Shown here one piece after another: positions 33,891 to 50,322 of a stretch of 64,000 nt of DNA (position 1 is the first letter of the stretch; each line of letters opens with the position of its first letter). The translations under genes and the position numbers were made by a program. The stretch lies in assembly GCF_002813695.1 (NCBI RefSeq), contig NZ_CP017768.1, positions 434,001 to 498,000 on the forward strand. Reading direction: 5' to 3'. Below the pieces are notes generated by a model. It worked only from the letters and a program-made list of their open reading frames with translations. It did no database searches and was not told the DNA's origin. This DNA is from Methanobacterium subterraneum. GTDB taxonomy: Archaea > Methanobacteriota > Methanobacteria > Methanobacteriales > Methanobacteriaceae.

Positions 33891-34062
33891 GCCTTCATTG
33901 TATAGTACTTTCAAAGTAATCACTCTAAGTTTAAATGTAGTTTTAGTGTAGATTCAATAAAAATGAATGATTTCATTTTTTATGTAATTTATTTGAAAAT
34001 GAATAGTTTAAGTTACTGACAGTTATTTTTACAGTTAAAGTATAAAAATTCAGTTAACACTA

Positions 34063-34395
34063 TTAAACTGTAAGGTTTTTTATTTTCATTATATTAAATA
34101 ATTTATAAAATGCGAAGATCAGGACTATGGTGGTTGTAAGATTTAGAATAGTGGCAGCATCATCAACCAGTGGAGAGGCTGAAGTTATATTCAAAAGGTC
34201 TAATAATCTCCCGAAGGAGAAAATCAAAGCAGCAATAGCCAATATTTTGAATATTAATATGCTTTCATCTAATTTATTAAATATAAGGCTTAAAGCAGCT
34301 TCCTTGTATTTTAACATATTTAGGAAAATCATCAAAGAGAATAAGAACACGGTAAAAGTTACTATAATTGTTATGGCATTGATCAACGTGTCCAT
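34063..34395 (-). CDS. small membrane protein, copy 2 of a tandem pair
   Basis: This is a 110-residue, very hydrophobic protein with about three membrane helices and a short basic middle loop (LKYKEAALSLIFNKLDE). It is clearly related in layout and sequence to the preceding gene product: the KxKE-A-x-S block, the following helix with SF and the C-terminal IVLIF-helix ending IMK align. Its ribosome binding site AAAGGAGG lies inside the last codons of the upstream gene, with stop and start one base apart, so the two are translationally coupled. The function is unknown; a small sensor or subunit of a membrane complex is possible. Confidence 0.7.
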   Translation of the reverse strand: MDTLINAITIIVTFTVFLFSLMIFLNMLKYKEAALSLIFNKLDESILIFKILAIAALIFSFGRLLDLLNITSASPLVDDAATILNLTTTIVLIFAFYKLFNIMKIKNLTV

Positions 34396-34396
34396 A

Positions 34397-34723
34397 TTAT
34401 TTCCCTCCTTTCATTATTCTTTGCAGTGAAACTACGAATATTAAAAGTACAATAGCATTTATATTCAGTAATCGTTCAATGTATATGCCATTACCAATAA
34501 AAACATAGATTAAACCCGTCACAAATGATAATAAGCCACTGATAAACAGTAAAGAGAAGATGATAATCATCCGGTTTTTATGTAAAAAAACCATTGAAAT
34601 TGCTATTTCTTTATTTTTTAATTCGTTAAGCAGTTTCAAAGCTGCGTAGAATAATACTAATCCAAGTGTGAAACCAAGTAATCGTTGAACCAATAAATTT
34701 GGTACTAAGCTTGATAAATCCAT
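34397..34723 (-). CDS. small membrane protein, copy 1 of a tandem pair
   Basis: This is a 108-residue hydrophobic protein with three to four membrane helices and the loop LKNKEIAISMVFLHKNR. It shows the same layout as the next gene, so the pair arose by tandem duplication. A GGGTG sequence lies before the ATG. I do not recognise a named family. It is followed directly by its paralogue, and the upstream region 34724-34930 is AT-rich with no gene before the tRNA. Confidence 0.7.
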   Translation of the reverse strand: MDLSSLVPNLLVQRLLGFTLGLVLFYAALKLLNELKNKEIAISMVFLHKNRMIIIFSLLFISGLLSFVTGLIYVFIGNGIYIERLLNINAIVLLIFVVSLQRIMKGGK

Positions 34724-34927
34724 TCAACACCCACTTTCAGGTTTTATGAATATTATTTTTTTTGTTAATTCATTTTTTAAGTGAGATATTTATTTATGAT
34801 CTGATTTTTTTTAGTAACTATAATAGATCGTATCTAGGTATTACTATGTTTAACTTACTATTAATATTTAATATGTATTTTTGAGTATTATAATTCATAT
34901 TTATTATTATTTATAAAAATAAGAAAT

Positions 34928-35006
<79 letters not shown>

Positions 35007-35077
35007 TTGACCCCTGATTTTCTATTATTAAATGGGGTCGTTTAAGTATTTATCATTTCTAAGTTTAGCAATTTTTA

Positions 35078-35879
<802 letters not shown>

Positions 35880-35982
35880 GTTATCCACCTTGATTTATAT
35901 TACAATTTAAATCTATGTATTGATTTTCCATATCCTTTTCATAGTTATTATCTTTTACAAATTTCAAAGTAAGTTATATCAG

Positions 35983-36909
35983 TCAATCTGTTTTACATAG
36001 TATTATATCACAGCTTAAAGAGGTTTTGTTCTTTTTAATACACAAATTTTCATCCTCAATAACCACCAAGTCACCGAGATTTAGCGGGGATGGGTTTTCT
36101 ATTTTCATGAAAATTGTATCTCCAGGTTTGGCCAGCACGTTCCAATCCATGTTCAGTGCTTCCACACCATCAGATAGGATTACTTCTACTACATCACCCT
36201 CAACCTTTTTAACACGTCCCACTTCTCCCTGGGTTATGATCCTGGAGGCCATCTGAATGTCCCGCCTTTGCGCCAGCATGTCTTCTTTGAGTTTATTTCG
36301 CCACTTTTCCAGTTCTTTAACATCACTGATTATGGTGGTTCTAAGTAGTTCCATGGCCTGTTTATGATCCATCTGGGGGTGGATAATGAAAATATCATGC
36401 TCTGAACTTACTGAAGGTGTTGCTTCGGCTACATCTTCCATAACTTTTTGAAATATTTTCCCTACTTCGTTAAGGCTAATTTTTGACTTGAAATGTTTTT
36501 TTAAACTTTTCCCTGCAATTTCTTTGGTAATTTTATTCCCGAAAATCACGATTGAACTCTGGCCACTTTTAACATTCTGAATCTCTGAACCAGTGAGCTC
36601 AACCTGGTGGTAACCATTGGTGGTGGTGTATATCCTTTTCCGTTTAGTTTCATGGGTGGCTCGAATTTTAACCTCACCCACCAGAACTTTGCCAAGGTTC
36701 CGAATTTTTTCGCCCTGGTCACTAATTTTAAGGTTTATATCCAGTTCTCTTGCCCTTTTAAGGAGTTTTTCATCTGAATCGATTTTACCAGAGTATAAAT
36801 CCTCTTCCAAAAGTTCTCTTTGGTTTTTGTCTCCTAAAAATCCTATGCTGCGTTTGTCTGCAGCCATTACACAACCTTTACTTCCAATGTAAGTCATAAT
36901 CAGGCTCAT
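35983..36909 (-). CDS. DUF2121 protein, connectase homologue
   Basis: This is a 308-residue protein of the methanogen DUF2121 family, whose member MJ0548 was shown to be connectase, a proteasome-subunit-related ligase that joins proteins at a KDPGA-type motif found in MtrA. The N-terminus [20 protein letters not shown] aligns with the Ntn-hydrolase start; residue 2 is Ser where the characterised enzyme has a Thr nucleophile. The C-terminal part (about 215-308) is a beta-rich accessory domain with two glycine-turn repeats. GGTGAT lies before the first ATG; an in-frame ATG four codons later would give an N-terminal Thr but shift the fold alignment. Function is inferred from the family. Confidence 0.8.
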   Translation of the reverse strand: MSLIMTYIGSKGCVMAADKRSIGFLGDKNQRELLEEDLYSGKIDSDEKLLKRARELDINLKISDQGEKIRNLGKVLVGEVKIRATHETKRKRIYTTTNGYHQVELTGSEIQNVKSGQSSIVIFGNKITKEIAGKSLKKHFKSKISLNEVGKIFQKVMEDVAEATPSVSSEHDIFIIHPQMDHKQAMELLRTTIISDVKELEKWRNKLKEDMLAQRRDIQMASRIITQGEVGRVKKVEGDVVEVILSDGVEALNMDWNVLAKPGDTIFMKIENPSPLNLGDLVVIEDENLCIKKNKTSLSCDIILCKTD

Positions 36910-37195
36910 TAAATCACCAATAACATTAACTTTTTTTTATATTATTACAATTCTCCAGTTCAGTGATCTTGATCTTAAGTCATCCTGTGTATTCAGAATG
37001 GATAATATTGAATTGGTTATATGTTTCAATTTTTTCATGGAATTATGTTCTGTAGGGTGGGATATTTGATTATCTATTGAAATTTCATGGAAAATAGTTA
37101 CTGGTCAAGGTGTTAATAAATAAAATGGGGAGTAGTAAACTGGGATGGGAATGACTATAATTTTAAATGTAACCCTCAATAGGATATGTTTTAGG

Positions 37196-38074
37196 TTAAT
37201 TCTTTTTCATAAAGGGCACATTAAATTTGAAGACACACATATCCGAACCATCGGCGATGGTGGCTTTTTTCTCCACTTTACCTTCCATACCAGTCCAATC
37301 ATAGGTTTGTTGCATTATGGCCTGGCAGTTTAGGCAGAATATGGGTTTTTTCTTGGCATCATCAATCCAGGGGCAGTTGAGGAATTTAAATAGATGCAAA
37401 TGGCCTTTGGGTTCGATTTTGGTCTGCACTCCAAAATCAGCGAATAGATGGGCCACCCAATCAAGGTAAGCATTATAAATACTTTCCAAGTCATTTAAAT
37501 TCTGTTCTTCAACTGTATCTCCCAGTTCTCGCTCAAATCTGGGTCGCATTTCCTCTTCTAGGCGTGATGCAAATATTTTCAGCAGGGTGTTTTTGATTTC
37601 CTCATCGGACTGGTTTGCAGTGGTGGGCATGGAGTTTAGTATGAAATCATAAAAATCCGCCAGAATCTGTTTCTTAACAGTTTCACTCTTTTTCTGGTCT
37701 TCTGCATGTTTATATAGGGCCATTTCTATGTTGGCATTCAACTCACTCTTTTTGAATGGTTTGATTATATATCCGTATGGTTCGGTCATACGTGCCCTTT
37801 CCAGGACTTCTTCATCTGAATAGGCAGTCAAGTAGATTACCGGGATGTCCAGCTGGTTGCGTATTTTAGCAGCAGCTTCTATACCGTCCATATTCCCCTT
37901 TAGAACAATATCCATTAATATTAGGTCAGGTTCCATTTTAAGGGCTGTTTCAACGGCATTTTCCCCAGTGAAAACAACATCCACTACTTGATGACCCAAG
38001 TCTTCCAGTTTCTGTTTAATGCCCATGGCAACTATTGCTTCATCTTCAACCACTAATATCCGGGATTCGGTCAT
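37196..38074 (-). CDS. response regulator with Cys-rich methanogen output domain
   Basis: This is a 292-residue protein. Residues 1-122 are a receiver domain (Asp 55 in [12 protein letters not shown], Lys in [11 protein letters not shown]). Residues 140-292 are an output domain, not a DNA-binding fold, with NCPW ... [17 protein letters not shown] and MCVFKF near the end. The same C-terminal pattern ends the regulator at 50323, and it matches what has been called methanogen output domain (MetOD1). Three conserved Cys suggest binding of metal, haem or a redox sensor role; that is inference. Its ATG overlaps the stop of the sensor kinase (TGATG), so it is translationally coupled to it. Confidence 0.9.
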   Translation of the reverse strand: MTESRILVVEDEAIVAMGIKQKLEDLGHQVVDVVFTGENAVETALKMEPDLILMDIVLKGNMDGIEAAAKIRNQLDIPVIYLTAYSDEEVLERARMTEPYGYIIKPFKKSELNANIEMALYKHAEDQKKSETVKKQILADFYDFILNSMPTTANQSDEEIKNTLLKIFASRLEEEMRPRFERELGDTVEEQNLNDLESIYNAYLDWVAHLFADFGVQTKIEPKGHLHLFKFLNCPWIDDAKKKPIFCLNCQAIMQQTYDWTGMEGKVEKKATIADGSDMCVFKFNVPFMKKN

Positions 38075-39843
38075 CAGATCCGCTCCTTGTATTTAAGTTC
38101 CTCAAACTCAATTTTAAATTCTTTATTAGTTTTATCCAGTGTCATTTCACCATCAAGTTGATTTACCAGGTTAGAAATTAGTTTCATTCCCAGTGTTTTG
38201 GAATCATCCAATTTGAAGTCATCTGGGAATGGTTCTCCATTATCATGGAGTGTTAATTTGTATTTTCCATTGTCCTTTACGGTTAATTCCAGATATATAT
38301 TACCTTTACCCCTTGGAAAGGCGTGTTTCAGGGTGTTTGAGATTAATTCATTGATGATAAGGCCGCCGGGAATTGCAGTTTCAATACTCATTATAACATC
38401 CTTTATTTCCATAGTGATCTGGATTTTATCAGGATCCACACCATAAGAATGGAAGAGGTCGTCAATGAGGTTTTTCACATAACTTGCAAAGTTAATATTG
38501 GTCAAATCTTCAGATTGGTAAAGATTTTCATGTATCAAGGCAATGGAAAGTATGCGATTTTGGCTTTCACGGTATAAATCTATGACACTTTGGTCATCAA
38601 TCTTGGATGATTGCAGACTTAGAAGGGTTGATATTATCTGCAAATTATTTTTCACACGATGATGAATTTCTCTAAGTAATAATTCCTTTTCCTTTAATGA
38701 TCTCATTATCCGATCTTCAGCCATTTTCCGTTCGGTGATGTCACGCCCCACACCAACAAAGGCTTCCAGTTCATTATTCTCGTCCATTATGGCTTTATCT
38801 GCCCAGGCAATCCAGCGCCAACCATTCATGGTAAGCAATCGGTGTTCCAGAAAAACCACATAAGGAGGGCGCCGTAGTTTTTCCAGCACTCTATGGGTCT
38901 TTTCCTGGTCTTCCTGGTGTACTAGGGGTAAAAAATCAGTTCCCATAATACTTTCTTCGGTTCGTCCCAGAACTTCGCAGTAGGAAGGACTGGCAAAGAG
39001 AACCTTACCCTCTGGATCAAATTTCACCACCATATCAGTTTGATTTTCAACCAGTAGCCGGTACTTCTCTTCACTTTCCTTCAGGGCGTTCTCCATCCTT
39101 TTTTGTTTGGTTAGGTCCCGTCCAGTGGCAAAGATAATATTATTTTCACCCAATTTAACCGGGGTAATGGTTAACTCCAGTATCTTAAGTTCATCTTTGA
39201 TTTTAAGGGGTAATTCCACTATATTTCCAGTTGACCAATCATCCATGTCGACTGGATCGGCTTCTGATGGAATAAAATTATGAATTTTGTGTTTGAGGAG
39301 ATTATGGGGGTCTGTTTCCAGAAAATCCACTGCTGCCTGGTTAAAATCTGTGAAAGTACCATCCTCAGCAAACACCAGAATGGGGTTTTCAGTTTTCTCA
39401 AAAAGAGCCCGGTATTTTTTTTCACTTTCCAAGAGGGCTTCCTGGGCTATTTTCCTTTCCACATGTTCTTTTGCTTCAGTCAGGGCTCTTCGAACAGCAT
39501 ACCCTAATTTAGAAAGGTTATGTTTGAGTACGTAGTCAGTAGCACCTTTTTTTAGCATTTCAACTGCAAATTCTTCACCTATCTTCCCGCTGACGAATAT
39601 AAAGGGGGTGTTGAATGATTTTTCCTGGGCTATGTGAAGGGCGGAAACACCATCAAACTGGGGTAAGGAATGGTCTGCCAGTATAATGTGGGGTTGCCAT
39701 TCTTCCACTTCCTTCCGGTATTCATCTTCACGTTCTACACGATGACTGGTAAAACTGAATCCTTCTTTTCTAAGTTCCCGGTCTATTAACTCCGCATCCA
39801 GTGGAACGTCTTCCAAGATCAGGACTTTAATTTCTTCTTCCAT
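38074..39843 (-). CDS. receiver-PAS-PAS hybrid sensor histidine kinase
   Basis: This is a 589-residue cytoplasmic protein. Residues 1-125 are a receiver domain (phosphosite Asp in [14 protein letters not shown]). Two PAS domains follow (about 140-255 and 262-385), then HisKA_2 with [16 protein letters not shown] and the HATPase domain with [14 protein letters not shown] and HDNGEPFP. It ends in ELKYKERI, like the giant kinase at 30628, so the two share a recent ancestor in their kinase part. It is coupled to the response regulator at 37196, its probable partner. Methanogen kinases of this form probably sense cytoplasmic signals. Confidence 0.93.
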   Translation of the reverse strand: MEEEIKVLILEDVPLDAELIDRELRKEGFSFTSHRVEREDEYRKEVEEWQPHIILADHSLPQFDGVSALHIAQEKSFNTPFIFVSGKIGEEFAVEMLKKGATDYVLKHNLSKLGYAVRRALTEAKEHVERKIAQEALLESEKKYRALFEKTENPILVFAEDGTFTDFNQAAVDFLETDPHNLLKHKIHNFIPSEADPVDMDDWSTGNIVELPLKIKDELKILELTITPVKLGENNIIFATGRDLTKQKRMENALKESEEKYRLLVENQTDMVVKFDPEGKVLFASPSYCEVLGRTEESIMGTDFLPLVHQEDQEKTHRVLEKLRRPPYVVFLEHRLLTMNGWRWIAWADKAIMDENNELEAFVGVGRDITERKMAEDRIMRSLKEKELLLREIHHRVKNNLQIISTLLSLQSSKIDDQSVIDLYRESQNRILSIALIHENLYQSEDLTNINFASYVKNLIDDLFHSYGVDPDKIQITMEIKDVIMSIETAIPGGLIINELISNTLKHAFPRGKGNIYLELTVKDNGKYKLTLHDNGEPFPDDFKLDDSKTLGMKLISNLVNQLDGEMTLDKTNKEFKIEFEELKYKERI

Positions 39844-40011
39844 AAAATCACTAATGAGATATACTATGTTTAATGAATCGATCCACGATATATCCGGATT
39901 ATCCTCAAAATATCAGTATTAAATCTAACATTTGCTTATTGGATGAATAGGGGATAGGTCCGTTGATTTAATTATTTAACCATTTAAGAATCTTAATTTG
40001 GTTAAAGATTA

Positions 40012-40449
40012 TTAGGGGGGATTGTTGATCAGCATCCAGTAGAATCCCAGGGTAGATACTGCTTCGATGAAATCATCGAATTCTACAGGTTTACTAACGT
40101 AACTATTTACCCCTAACTTGTAACTTTCCACTATGTCCCGATCCTCCTGGGAGGAGGTTAGAACAACCACCGGAATCTTGTTGGTCCGATCATCGGCTTT
40201 GATCTTCTGTAATACTTCCAGTCCATCTACTTTGGGCATTCTCAGATCCAGTAATATCAGTTTTGGGAAGTTTTCAACATTTCTATGGGCGAACTGGCCA
40301 GTGGCGAATATAAAATCAAGAGCTTCAGCTCCATCTTTCACCCATACTACTTGATTGGCCAGGTTTTTCCTTTTAAGTGCCCTCATGGTAAGCTCGGCAT
40401 CAGTGGGATTATCTTCCACCAGTAAAATATCAGCCTCTTCAAAATCCAT
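40012..40449 (-). CDS. single-domain response regulator, Rcp1-like
   Basis: This is a 145-residue stand-alone receiver protein. The acidic pocket is [14 protein letters not shown], the phosphosite Asp 68 is in [13 protein letters not shown], and VLTSSQ and SYVSKPV complete the active site. The layout is like the Rcp1 regulators that work with phytochrome-type kinases. GGAAGGTG sits before the ATG at 40449, so that start is preferred to the Met five codons upstream. The sensor kinase at 40539 lies just upstream on the same strand and is the likely partner. The 90-nt gap between them is strongly AT-rich. Confidence 0.93.
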   Translation of the reverse strand: MDFEEADILLVEDNPTDAELTMRALKRKNLANQVVWVKDGAEALDFIFATGQFAHRNVENFPKLILLDLRMPKVDGLEVLQKIKADDRTNKIPVVVLTSSQEDRDIVESYKLGVNSYVSKPVEFDDFIEAVSTLGFYWMLINNPP

Positions 40450-40538
40450 TAACACACCTTCCATTGGTCTTTAATCTTATTTTATTTGTTATTTTTCTTT
40501 TTATTATTAAAAACTTTTTTTTTAAAATTATTATTTTA

Positions 40539-41435
40539 TTATTTTGGTTTATCCTTAGGAAGGGTGAAATATATGGTTGCACCACCATCCACTGATCCTT
40601 CGCCCCAAACACGGCCGCCATGTCTTCTAACAACCCTCTGGACAATGGAAAGACCCACACCAGTTCCTTCGAATTCTTCAGGACTGTGCAGCCTCTGGAA
40701 AAGTCCGAAGAGTTTGTTAATATATTTCATATCAAAACCAGCTCCATTATCCTTGACGTAGTAAACAATTTCTTTACCCTCTACTTCGCCACCCACCTCA
40801 ATTATGGCCGGGTCCCGATTACGGGTGAATTTAATGGCATTACCAATGAGGTTTTGATAAACCTGTCCCAGCATGGCCCGATCACCGTAGGCATGGGGAA
40901 GATTTCCCACCGTGAACTGGATGTTTCTTCCTTCAACATCTGTTTGGAATTCACCGTAAACACTCTGTGCCAGGGCGCCCATGTCCAGTTCATTTAGTTT
41001 CATTTCCTGACGGCTGGCCCTTGATAGTAAGAGGATATCATCAATTAGGTGTCCCATTTTGGCGGTGTTATCCCTCACAATATTCAGGAGCCTTATTCCC
41101 TCATCATCCAGTTTATCTTCATAATCTTCCACCAGTATACGTGAAAAACCATCGATAGCCCTTAATGGAACTCTCAAGTCATGTGATACTGAATAGGCAA
41201 ATGCTTCCAATTCTTGATTGGCATCTTCCAGTTTATCAGTTTGAATCTTTAACTTCTGGTTAAGTTCGTTGAGTTTTCTTATTTTTTCAATCCTTTCAGC
41301 TAGAATAGCTACCAAAACTACTACCACAATAAGCATTAACAGACGGAAATAATCTTCATTTAGGGACATGTTTAAAACGTTGTACATGGGTTCTATGGAG
41401 TATAAAAAAGTAATTAACACCGGGTTAAGGACCAT
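40539..41435 (-). CDS. membrane-anchored sensor histidine kinase
   Basis: This is a 298-residue protein. It has a hydrophobic N-terminus with one clear membrane helix (about residues 30-47, [18 protein letters not shown]), a coiled-coil linker ([20 protein letters not shown]), a HisKA domain with [16 protein letters not shown], and an HATPase domain with [19 protein letters not shown] and GTGVGLSIV. It resembles bacterial phytochrome-type kinases and lacks an obvious sensor domain, so the signal must come from the membrane part or a partner. GGGG precedes the ATG. It is followed by a single-domain response regulator. Confidence 0.92.
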   Translation of the reverse strand: MVLNPVLITFLYSIEPMYNVLNMSLNEDYFRLLMLIVVVVLVAILAERIEKIRKLNELNQKLKIQTDKLEDANQELEAFAYSVSHDLRVPLRAIDGFSRILVEDYEDKLDDEGIRLLNIVRDNTAKMGHLIDDILLLSRASRQEMKLNELDMGALAQSVYGEFQTDVEGRNIQFTVGNLPHAYGDRAMLGQVYQNLIGNAIKFTRNRDPAIIEVGGEVEGKEIVYYVKDNGAGFDMKYINKLFGLFQRLHSPEEFEGTGVGLSIVQRVVRRHGGRVWGEGSVDGGATIYFTLPKDKPK

Positions 41436-42061
41436 ATTTTACCCCTTTTTTTATTAAATTGTTAAAAGATTTATGTTCTTCATTGTACATGTAATTTACC
41501 CCATATTCACAACTTTATAAATATTCCATCCAACTTTGGGATGATTATCACAAATGGGTTGTATAATGTGTTTTAAGGGATGGTTTAAAGTTACATAACC
41601 AGGGGTATAATTCAAAACTGGCTTTAGATGGATTAGATTCTCCCTTATTGAGTCACTGTATAATTATTTGATTAGGGTTATATGATTATCAGGGTTATTG
41701 GTATTCTTTCCAAGGAACAAAAATATATTTCGTTGTTAAACTTGAAAACAGAAACTTCTATAAATATTCACCAGATTTTGTATATCCATACAACAGAAAC
41801 AGTTCTTTCTATATATTAACTAGAGGATGAATAAAAAAAATAATCCCAATAACTATCCTGAATATTTAAAACTATTTTTTTAATCCTTTAAAATTAAATC
41901 CCAACTTTTAAAAACCAGGTTCAGCCTATTTTATTCATCTAACCTAATAAAAATGTTGATTGATCAATTTAATCAATATTTAATGAAATTAAGTATTAAA
42001 AAAGAAATTTCTGGGAAAAAGTGGGTATTGGTGAATTTATCGCACTGTTTTTCCCTGGTAT
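41436..42061. other. gene-free AT-rich intergenic region
   Basis: About 625 nt between the sensor kinase (its upstream side) and the uvrA end. No ORF with a ribosome binding site and no recognised RNA gene is seen. It includes two similar stretches, AACAGAAAC at 41747 and at 41791, each followed by TTCT and a TATA-like tract, which may be coincidental in AT-rich DNA. The kinase promoter must lie in its left part. Confidence 0.4.
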
Positions 42062-44995
<2,934 letters not shown>

Positions 44996-45023
44996 CAGCC
45001 TAAAACTCCTTTTAAACACTGTT

Positions 45024-45170
45024 TTAGTTTGAAATTTATTTTTAAGTATCGATTGATTGATTATAATTCATTTAAACTCAATTATTGGTTTAAATTTATT
45101 TTAAGTACCATTTATTAGTTAAACTTATTTTAAGTTATCAATTATTAGTTTAAATTCATTTTAAGTAATT
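45024..45170. repeat. degenerate AT-rich repeats between uvrB and uvrA
   Basis: In the 200-nt gap between uvrB and uvrA, a unit of about 30 bp containing TTATTAGTT...TTATTTTAAGT recurs three times at 45082-45170, and once more, less well, near 45024-45051. The gap holds no ORF, so uvrA may have its own promoter here. Confidence 0.6.
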
Positions 45171-45221
45171 TTAATTAAATAACAATTCATTTTTTATTTA
45201 TTAATTCTTGGAACACGTTAA

Positions 45222-47177
45222 TCAGCTCTTAACTCCTTCCAATATTAATATTTTATCCCTGATTTTGGCTGCTTCTTCAAAGTCCAGACGTTTGGCTGCT
45301 TTTTTCATTTCCTCTTTCAGATCTTTTATAAGAAGGTGCAGTTCATCTTTAGGCATATTCTCCACATCATCCCTCAGGATAACGTCTTTTTCTTGGGGTT
45401 TCTCTTTTAATGTCCTTTCCGTACTTCGGGGAGTGATTCCATGATCCTTATTATACTTTAATTGTAATTCTCGCCTGTGGTGGGTTATATCAACTGCATT
45501 ACGGACTGAATCAGTAATTTTATCGGCGTAAATAACCACCTGACCTTCCACGTTACGCGCAGCCCGGCCAATGGTTTGAATCAGTGCTGGTTGTGAGCGG
45601 AGGAATCCTTCCTTATCTGCATCTAGAATACCCACCAGGCCTACTTCTGGAAGGTCTAAACCCTCCCGGAGTAGGTTCACTCCCACCAGGCAGTCAAATT
45701 CCCCCCGGCGCAGGTCATCGATGATATCGATCCGTTCCAGGGTGCTGATCTCAGAGTGAAGGTAGCGTACCTTGACTCCTGCCCGGGCATAGTAGTCAGT
45801 GAGATCTTCAGCCATTCGTTTGGTTAGGGTGGTAACCAGAACTCGTTGATTTTTTCCAGTTTTTTCATGGATCTGTCCTAAAAGGTGGTCTACCTGGCCC
45901 TGCACCGGGTGTAACATTATTTCCGGATCCACCAGACCGGTGGGTCTGATAATCTGTTCCACAACCTGCTCAGACAGGTTTAACTCGTACTGGGCAGGGG
46001 TGGCTGAGACATAGATCACCTGGTTCTGGAGACTTTGGAACTCTTCAAAATTCAAGGGCCGGTTTTCACGAGCAGATGGTAAACGGAAGCCGTAATCTAC
46101 CAGAACATCCTTACGTGCTCGGTCACCAGCGTACATTCCCCTGATCTGAGGCACAGTAACGTGGGATTCGTCGATAACGGTTAAATACTCATCAGGAAAA
46201 TAACGCAGTAAGCTGTAGGGGGTTTCTCCCCACTGGCGTCCGGAGATATGCATGCTGTAGTTTTCAATCCCCTGGCAGTATCCCATTTCCTTTAACATTT
46301 CCAGGTCGAATCGGGTGCGCTGTTCCAGGCGCTGTGCTTCCACTAATTTATTTTCAGCCCCTAAAACGCGCAATCTATCCTCTAATTCCTCTTCAATAGC
46401 TTTCAAAGCTTTATCCATTTTTTCAGGTGATGTTACGAAGTGTTTAGCTGGGAATACTACGATTCTGTCCATCTGCCGATTCACCTGACCTCTCACATGG
46501 TCAATGAAGGACAGTCCATCCACTTCGTCACCGAATAGCTCTATCCGGATTGCGGTTTTTCCCTGGGCCGGGAAGATCTCCACCACATCTCCCCTTACCC
46601 TGAATTTTCCCCGGCTGAAATCAATATCATTCCTTTCGTACTGCATTTCAACCAGTTTGGAGAGTATTTCCTCCCTTTCTATTTGCTGTCCCCTTTCCAA
46701 TTGAAGCACCAGGTTACCATAGTCTTCTGGTGCACCAATACCATAAATGCAGGATACACTGGACACCACAATAACATCTTCTCTACTGAGAAGTGATTGG
46801 GTGGTGCTGTGCCTCATCATATCAATTTCTTCATTGATGGAGGCCTCTTTGTCGATGTACGTATCGCTCTGGGGCACGTAAGCTTCAGGCTGGTAGTAAT
46901 CATAGTAGCTGACGAAGTACTCAACGGCGTTGTTGGGAAACAGTTCTTTGAATTCCTCGTAGAGTTGGGCAGCCAGTGTTTTATTATGGGATATCACCAG
47001 AGTTGGTTTCTGGACTTCTTGTATTACTTTGGCCATGGTGAAAGTTTTACCAGAACCAGTAACTCCTAGAAGGGTTTGATGATTCATTCCCCTATTTATT
47101 CCATCGGACAAAGATTTGATGGCCTTGGGCTGGTCGCCTAATGCCTTATAATTTGATATAAGTTCAAATTTGCTCAT
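45222..47177 (-). CDS. uvrB: excinuclease ABC subunit B
   Basis: This is a 651-residue protein. Walker A is [17 protein letters not shown], the beta-hairpin region is [20 protein letters not shown], the helicase motif is [12 protein letters not shown], motif VI is [11 protein letters not shown], and the C-terminal UVR domain ([20 protein letters not shown]) binds UvrC. UvrB verifies damage and loads UvrC. GAGAGG lies before the ATG. UvrB is upstream of uvrA on the same strand, and divergent from DUF169 and uvrC. Such bacterial-type UvrABC sets in methanogens are usually attributed to ancient transfer from bacteria. Confidence 0.98.
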   Translation of the reverse strand: MSKFELISNYKALGDQPKAIKSLSDGINRGMNHQTLLGVTGSGKTFTMAKVIQEVQKPTLVISHNKTLAAQLYEEFKELFPNNAVEYFVSYYDYYQPEAYVPQSDTYIDKEASINEEIDMMRHSTTQSLLSREDVIVVSSVSCIYGIGAPEDYGNLVLQLERGQQIEREEILSKLVEMQYERNDIDFSRGKFRVRGDVVEIFPAQGKTAIRIELFGDEVDGLSFIDHVRGQVNRQMDRIVVFPAKHFVTSPEKMDKALKAIEEELEDRLRVLGAENKLVEAQRLEQRTRFDLEMLKEMGYCQGIENYSMHISGRQWGETPYSLLRYFPDEYLTVIDESHVTVPQIRGMYAGDRARKDVLVDYGFRLPSARENRPLNFEEFQSLQNQVIYVSATPAQYELNLSEQVVEQIIRPTGLVDPEIMLHPVQGQVDHLLGQIHEKTGKNQRVLVTTLTKRMAEDLTDYYARAGVKVRYLHSEISTLERIDIIDDLRRGEFDCLVGVNLLREGLDLPEVGLVGILDADKEGFLRSQPALIQTIGRAARNVEGQVVIYADKITDSVRNAVDITHHRRELQLKYNKDHGITPRSTERTLKEKPQEKDVILRDDVENMPKDELHLLIKDLKEEMKKAAKRLDFEEAAKIRDKILILEGVKS

Positions 47178-47286
47178 TTATCAATCCTCTCATTCAAAAA
47201 CAAAATATTAATTAGGTCATTGTCAAATCTAAAAATAGGTTATATCAGTTTACTATACTTTATTATATTATCCTATTCCAAACAAT

Positions 47287-47296
47287 GTATATATAA
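47287..47296 (+). promoter_or_regulatory. TATA box upstream of the DUF169 gene
   Basis: GTATATATAA lies 110 nt before the DUF169 start codon and about 20 nt before a perfect palindrome. The predicted start site would be near 47315. Confidence 0.5.
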
Positions 47297-47307
47297 GTCA
47301 CTGATCT

Positions 47308-47320
47308 ACGAACCGTTCGT
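47308..47320. promoter_or_regulatory. 13-bp palindrome ACGAACCGTTCGT, probable operator
   Basis: ACGAAC and GTTCGT are perfect inverted repeats around a central C, flanked by GATC on each side. The site lies where transcription from the TATA box at 47287 should start, so a bound repressor would block it. It lies in the uvrB/DUF169 divergent region. The half-site CGAAC is also the half-site of Gram-positive LexA boxes, but there the spacing is different. Confidence 0.6.
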
Positions 47321-47402
47321 GATCCCCTCACATTTATAGATGGGGTGATTCAATTCATTTTCATAATAATAATTAAGTAAATTAATTTTTGAGGGATGGA
47401 TT

Positions 47403-48200
47403 ATGTCAATAACCATAAAAGAAATAGGTGAATCCTTAAAAAGGGCAGGAATGCTTGAAACCATACCGTTATGTGTTTATGGTCAAAACAGCATACCTGA
47501 AGATGCGGTGCCAATGGTTTCCATTGATCCCTGTGCTGCTAAAGCCATGTTCCTAGCCACCACTGATAAAAATATTCCCCCTCTTTACATGGGGCAGGAT
47601 TGCCTTAAAGGGGTGTGTATGGGTGGTATAACTTGGCTGGGATTCGCTAAGAAAATCTCCCCTTACATCCGGTACTTTGTATCCACTGGACATGAAAATT
47701 TCAGGGAAGGAGATGCTGAGTATTTAAAGGCCAGCCCAGAGATATTTGATAAATTTAAGGAATCAATAGGTGAAATAACTCCACCTGGGAAATACTTGGT
47801 GGTAAGATCATGTGATGATTTTCCAGAGGAGGAACTTTACACTGAGGGTAGTGATTTTAGATCAGTACTATGTTTGGGAAATGCTCAGCAAATACGTAAC
47901 CTGTGCAGCTTAATTCACTTCAGAACAGAAAATCCATTCCAATCAATAATAGCACCTTTCGGACCAGCCTGTGCAACCATGATAACCTATCCGGCCCATA
48001 TGGCTCAAAACACTCCTGAAAACGCTGCTTTCATCGGTCCGGTTGATCCTACTGGTAATTCCTGGTTCCCCACAGATTACATGGCCCTGGGAATTCCATT
48101 GGATATAGCTATGGATATGTGCCATGATCTGGAAAAATCCTTTGCAGTTAAACGGCCGGAAGTTGCATACCCCTCCCAAAATGACTTAAAACTGGATTAA
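47403..48200 (+). CDS. DUF169 family protein
   Basis: This is a 265-residue protein of the DUF169 family, common in methanogens and anaerobic bacteria. Features include [36 protein letters not shown] and [19 protein letters not shown], with several conserved Cys (in DPC, DCLKGVC, GPAC) that could bind a metal or cluster. The reaction is unknown. The start ATG has a GAGGG eight bases upstream. It lies between uvrB and uvrC and shares the direction of uvrC; whether it is part of repair is unclear. Its last codons (AAA CTG GAT TAA) are the start of a set of tandem repeats. Confidence 0.9.
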   Translation: MSITIKEIGESLKRAGMLETIPLCVYGQNSIPEDAVPMVSIDPCAAKAMFLATTDKNIPPLYMGQDCLKGVCMGGITWLGFAKKISPYIRYFVSTGHENFREGDAEYLKASPEIFDKFKESIGEITPPGKYLVVRSCDDFPEEELYTEGSDFRSVLCLGNAQQIRNLCSLIHFRTENPFQSIIAPFGPACATMITYPAHMAQNTPENAAFIGPVDPTGNSWFPTDYMALGIPLDIAMDMCHDLEKSFAVKRPEVAYPSQNDLKLD

Positions 48201-48269
48201 TTATAGTTAAAACTGGATTAATTATAGTTAAAACTGGATTAATTATAGTTAAAACTGGATTAAATAGAG
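48186..48269. repeat. four tandem 21-bp repeats spanning the DUF169 stop codon
   Basis: A 21-bp unit containing AAAACTGGATTAATTATAG occurs exactly three times in a row and a fourth time with small changes, from 48186 to 48269. The first copy includes the last codons and stop of the DUF169 gene, so each copy carries the same K-L-D-stop sequence in frame. The unit is a multiple of three. It ends about 45 nt before the TTG start of uvrC. Confidence 0.95.
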
Positions 48270-48314
48270 TTAAGATTTCCAAATGATGTTAATTTATTTT
48301 ATAGAGGATTAATT

Positions 48315-50174
<1,860 letters not shown>

Positions 50175-50322
50175 CTATTAATTTGATTATAAATTGGTTA
50201 TTAAGATTATCTGGTATAACTAATCATAAATCTTATAAGGTTCAAATAAAAAGATAAGGGTAGAGATAATGTTGATAATATTTTAATATTGATTACCACT
50301 GATTTGAAGAATGGGGAATGGC

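Noticed and set aside
41747..41820. Possible small RNA or repeat element in the 41.4-42.1 kb gap (two AACAGAAAC stretches)
   Set aside because: The similarity is short and the region is AT-rich; no stem-loop or promoter was convincing.
47308..47320. A LexA (SOS) box
   Set aside because: Only the half-site agrees; the spacing is one base rather than four, and archaea are not known to have LexA. Kept as an unnamed palindrome.
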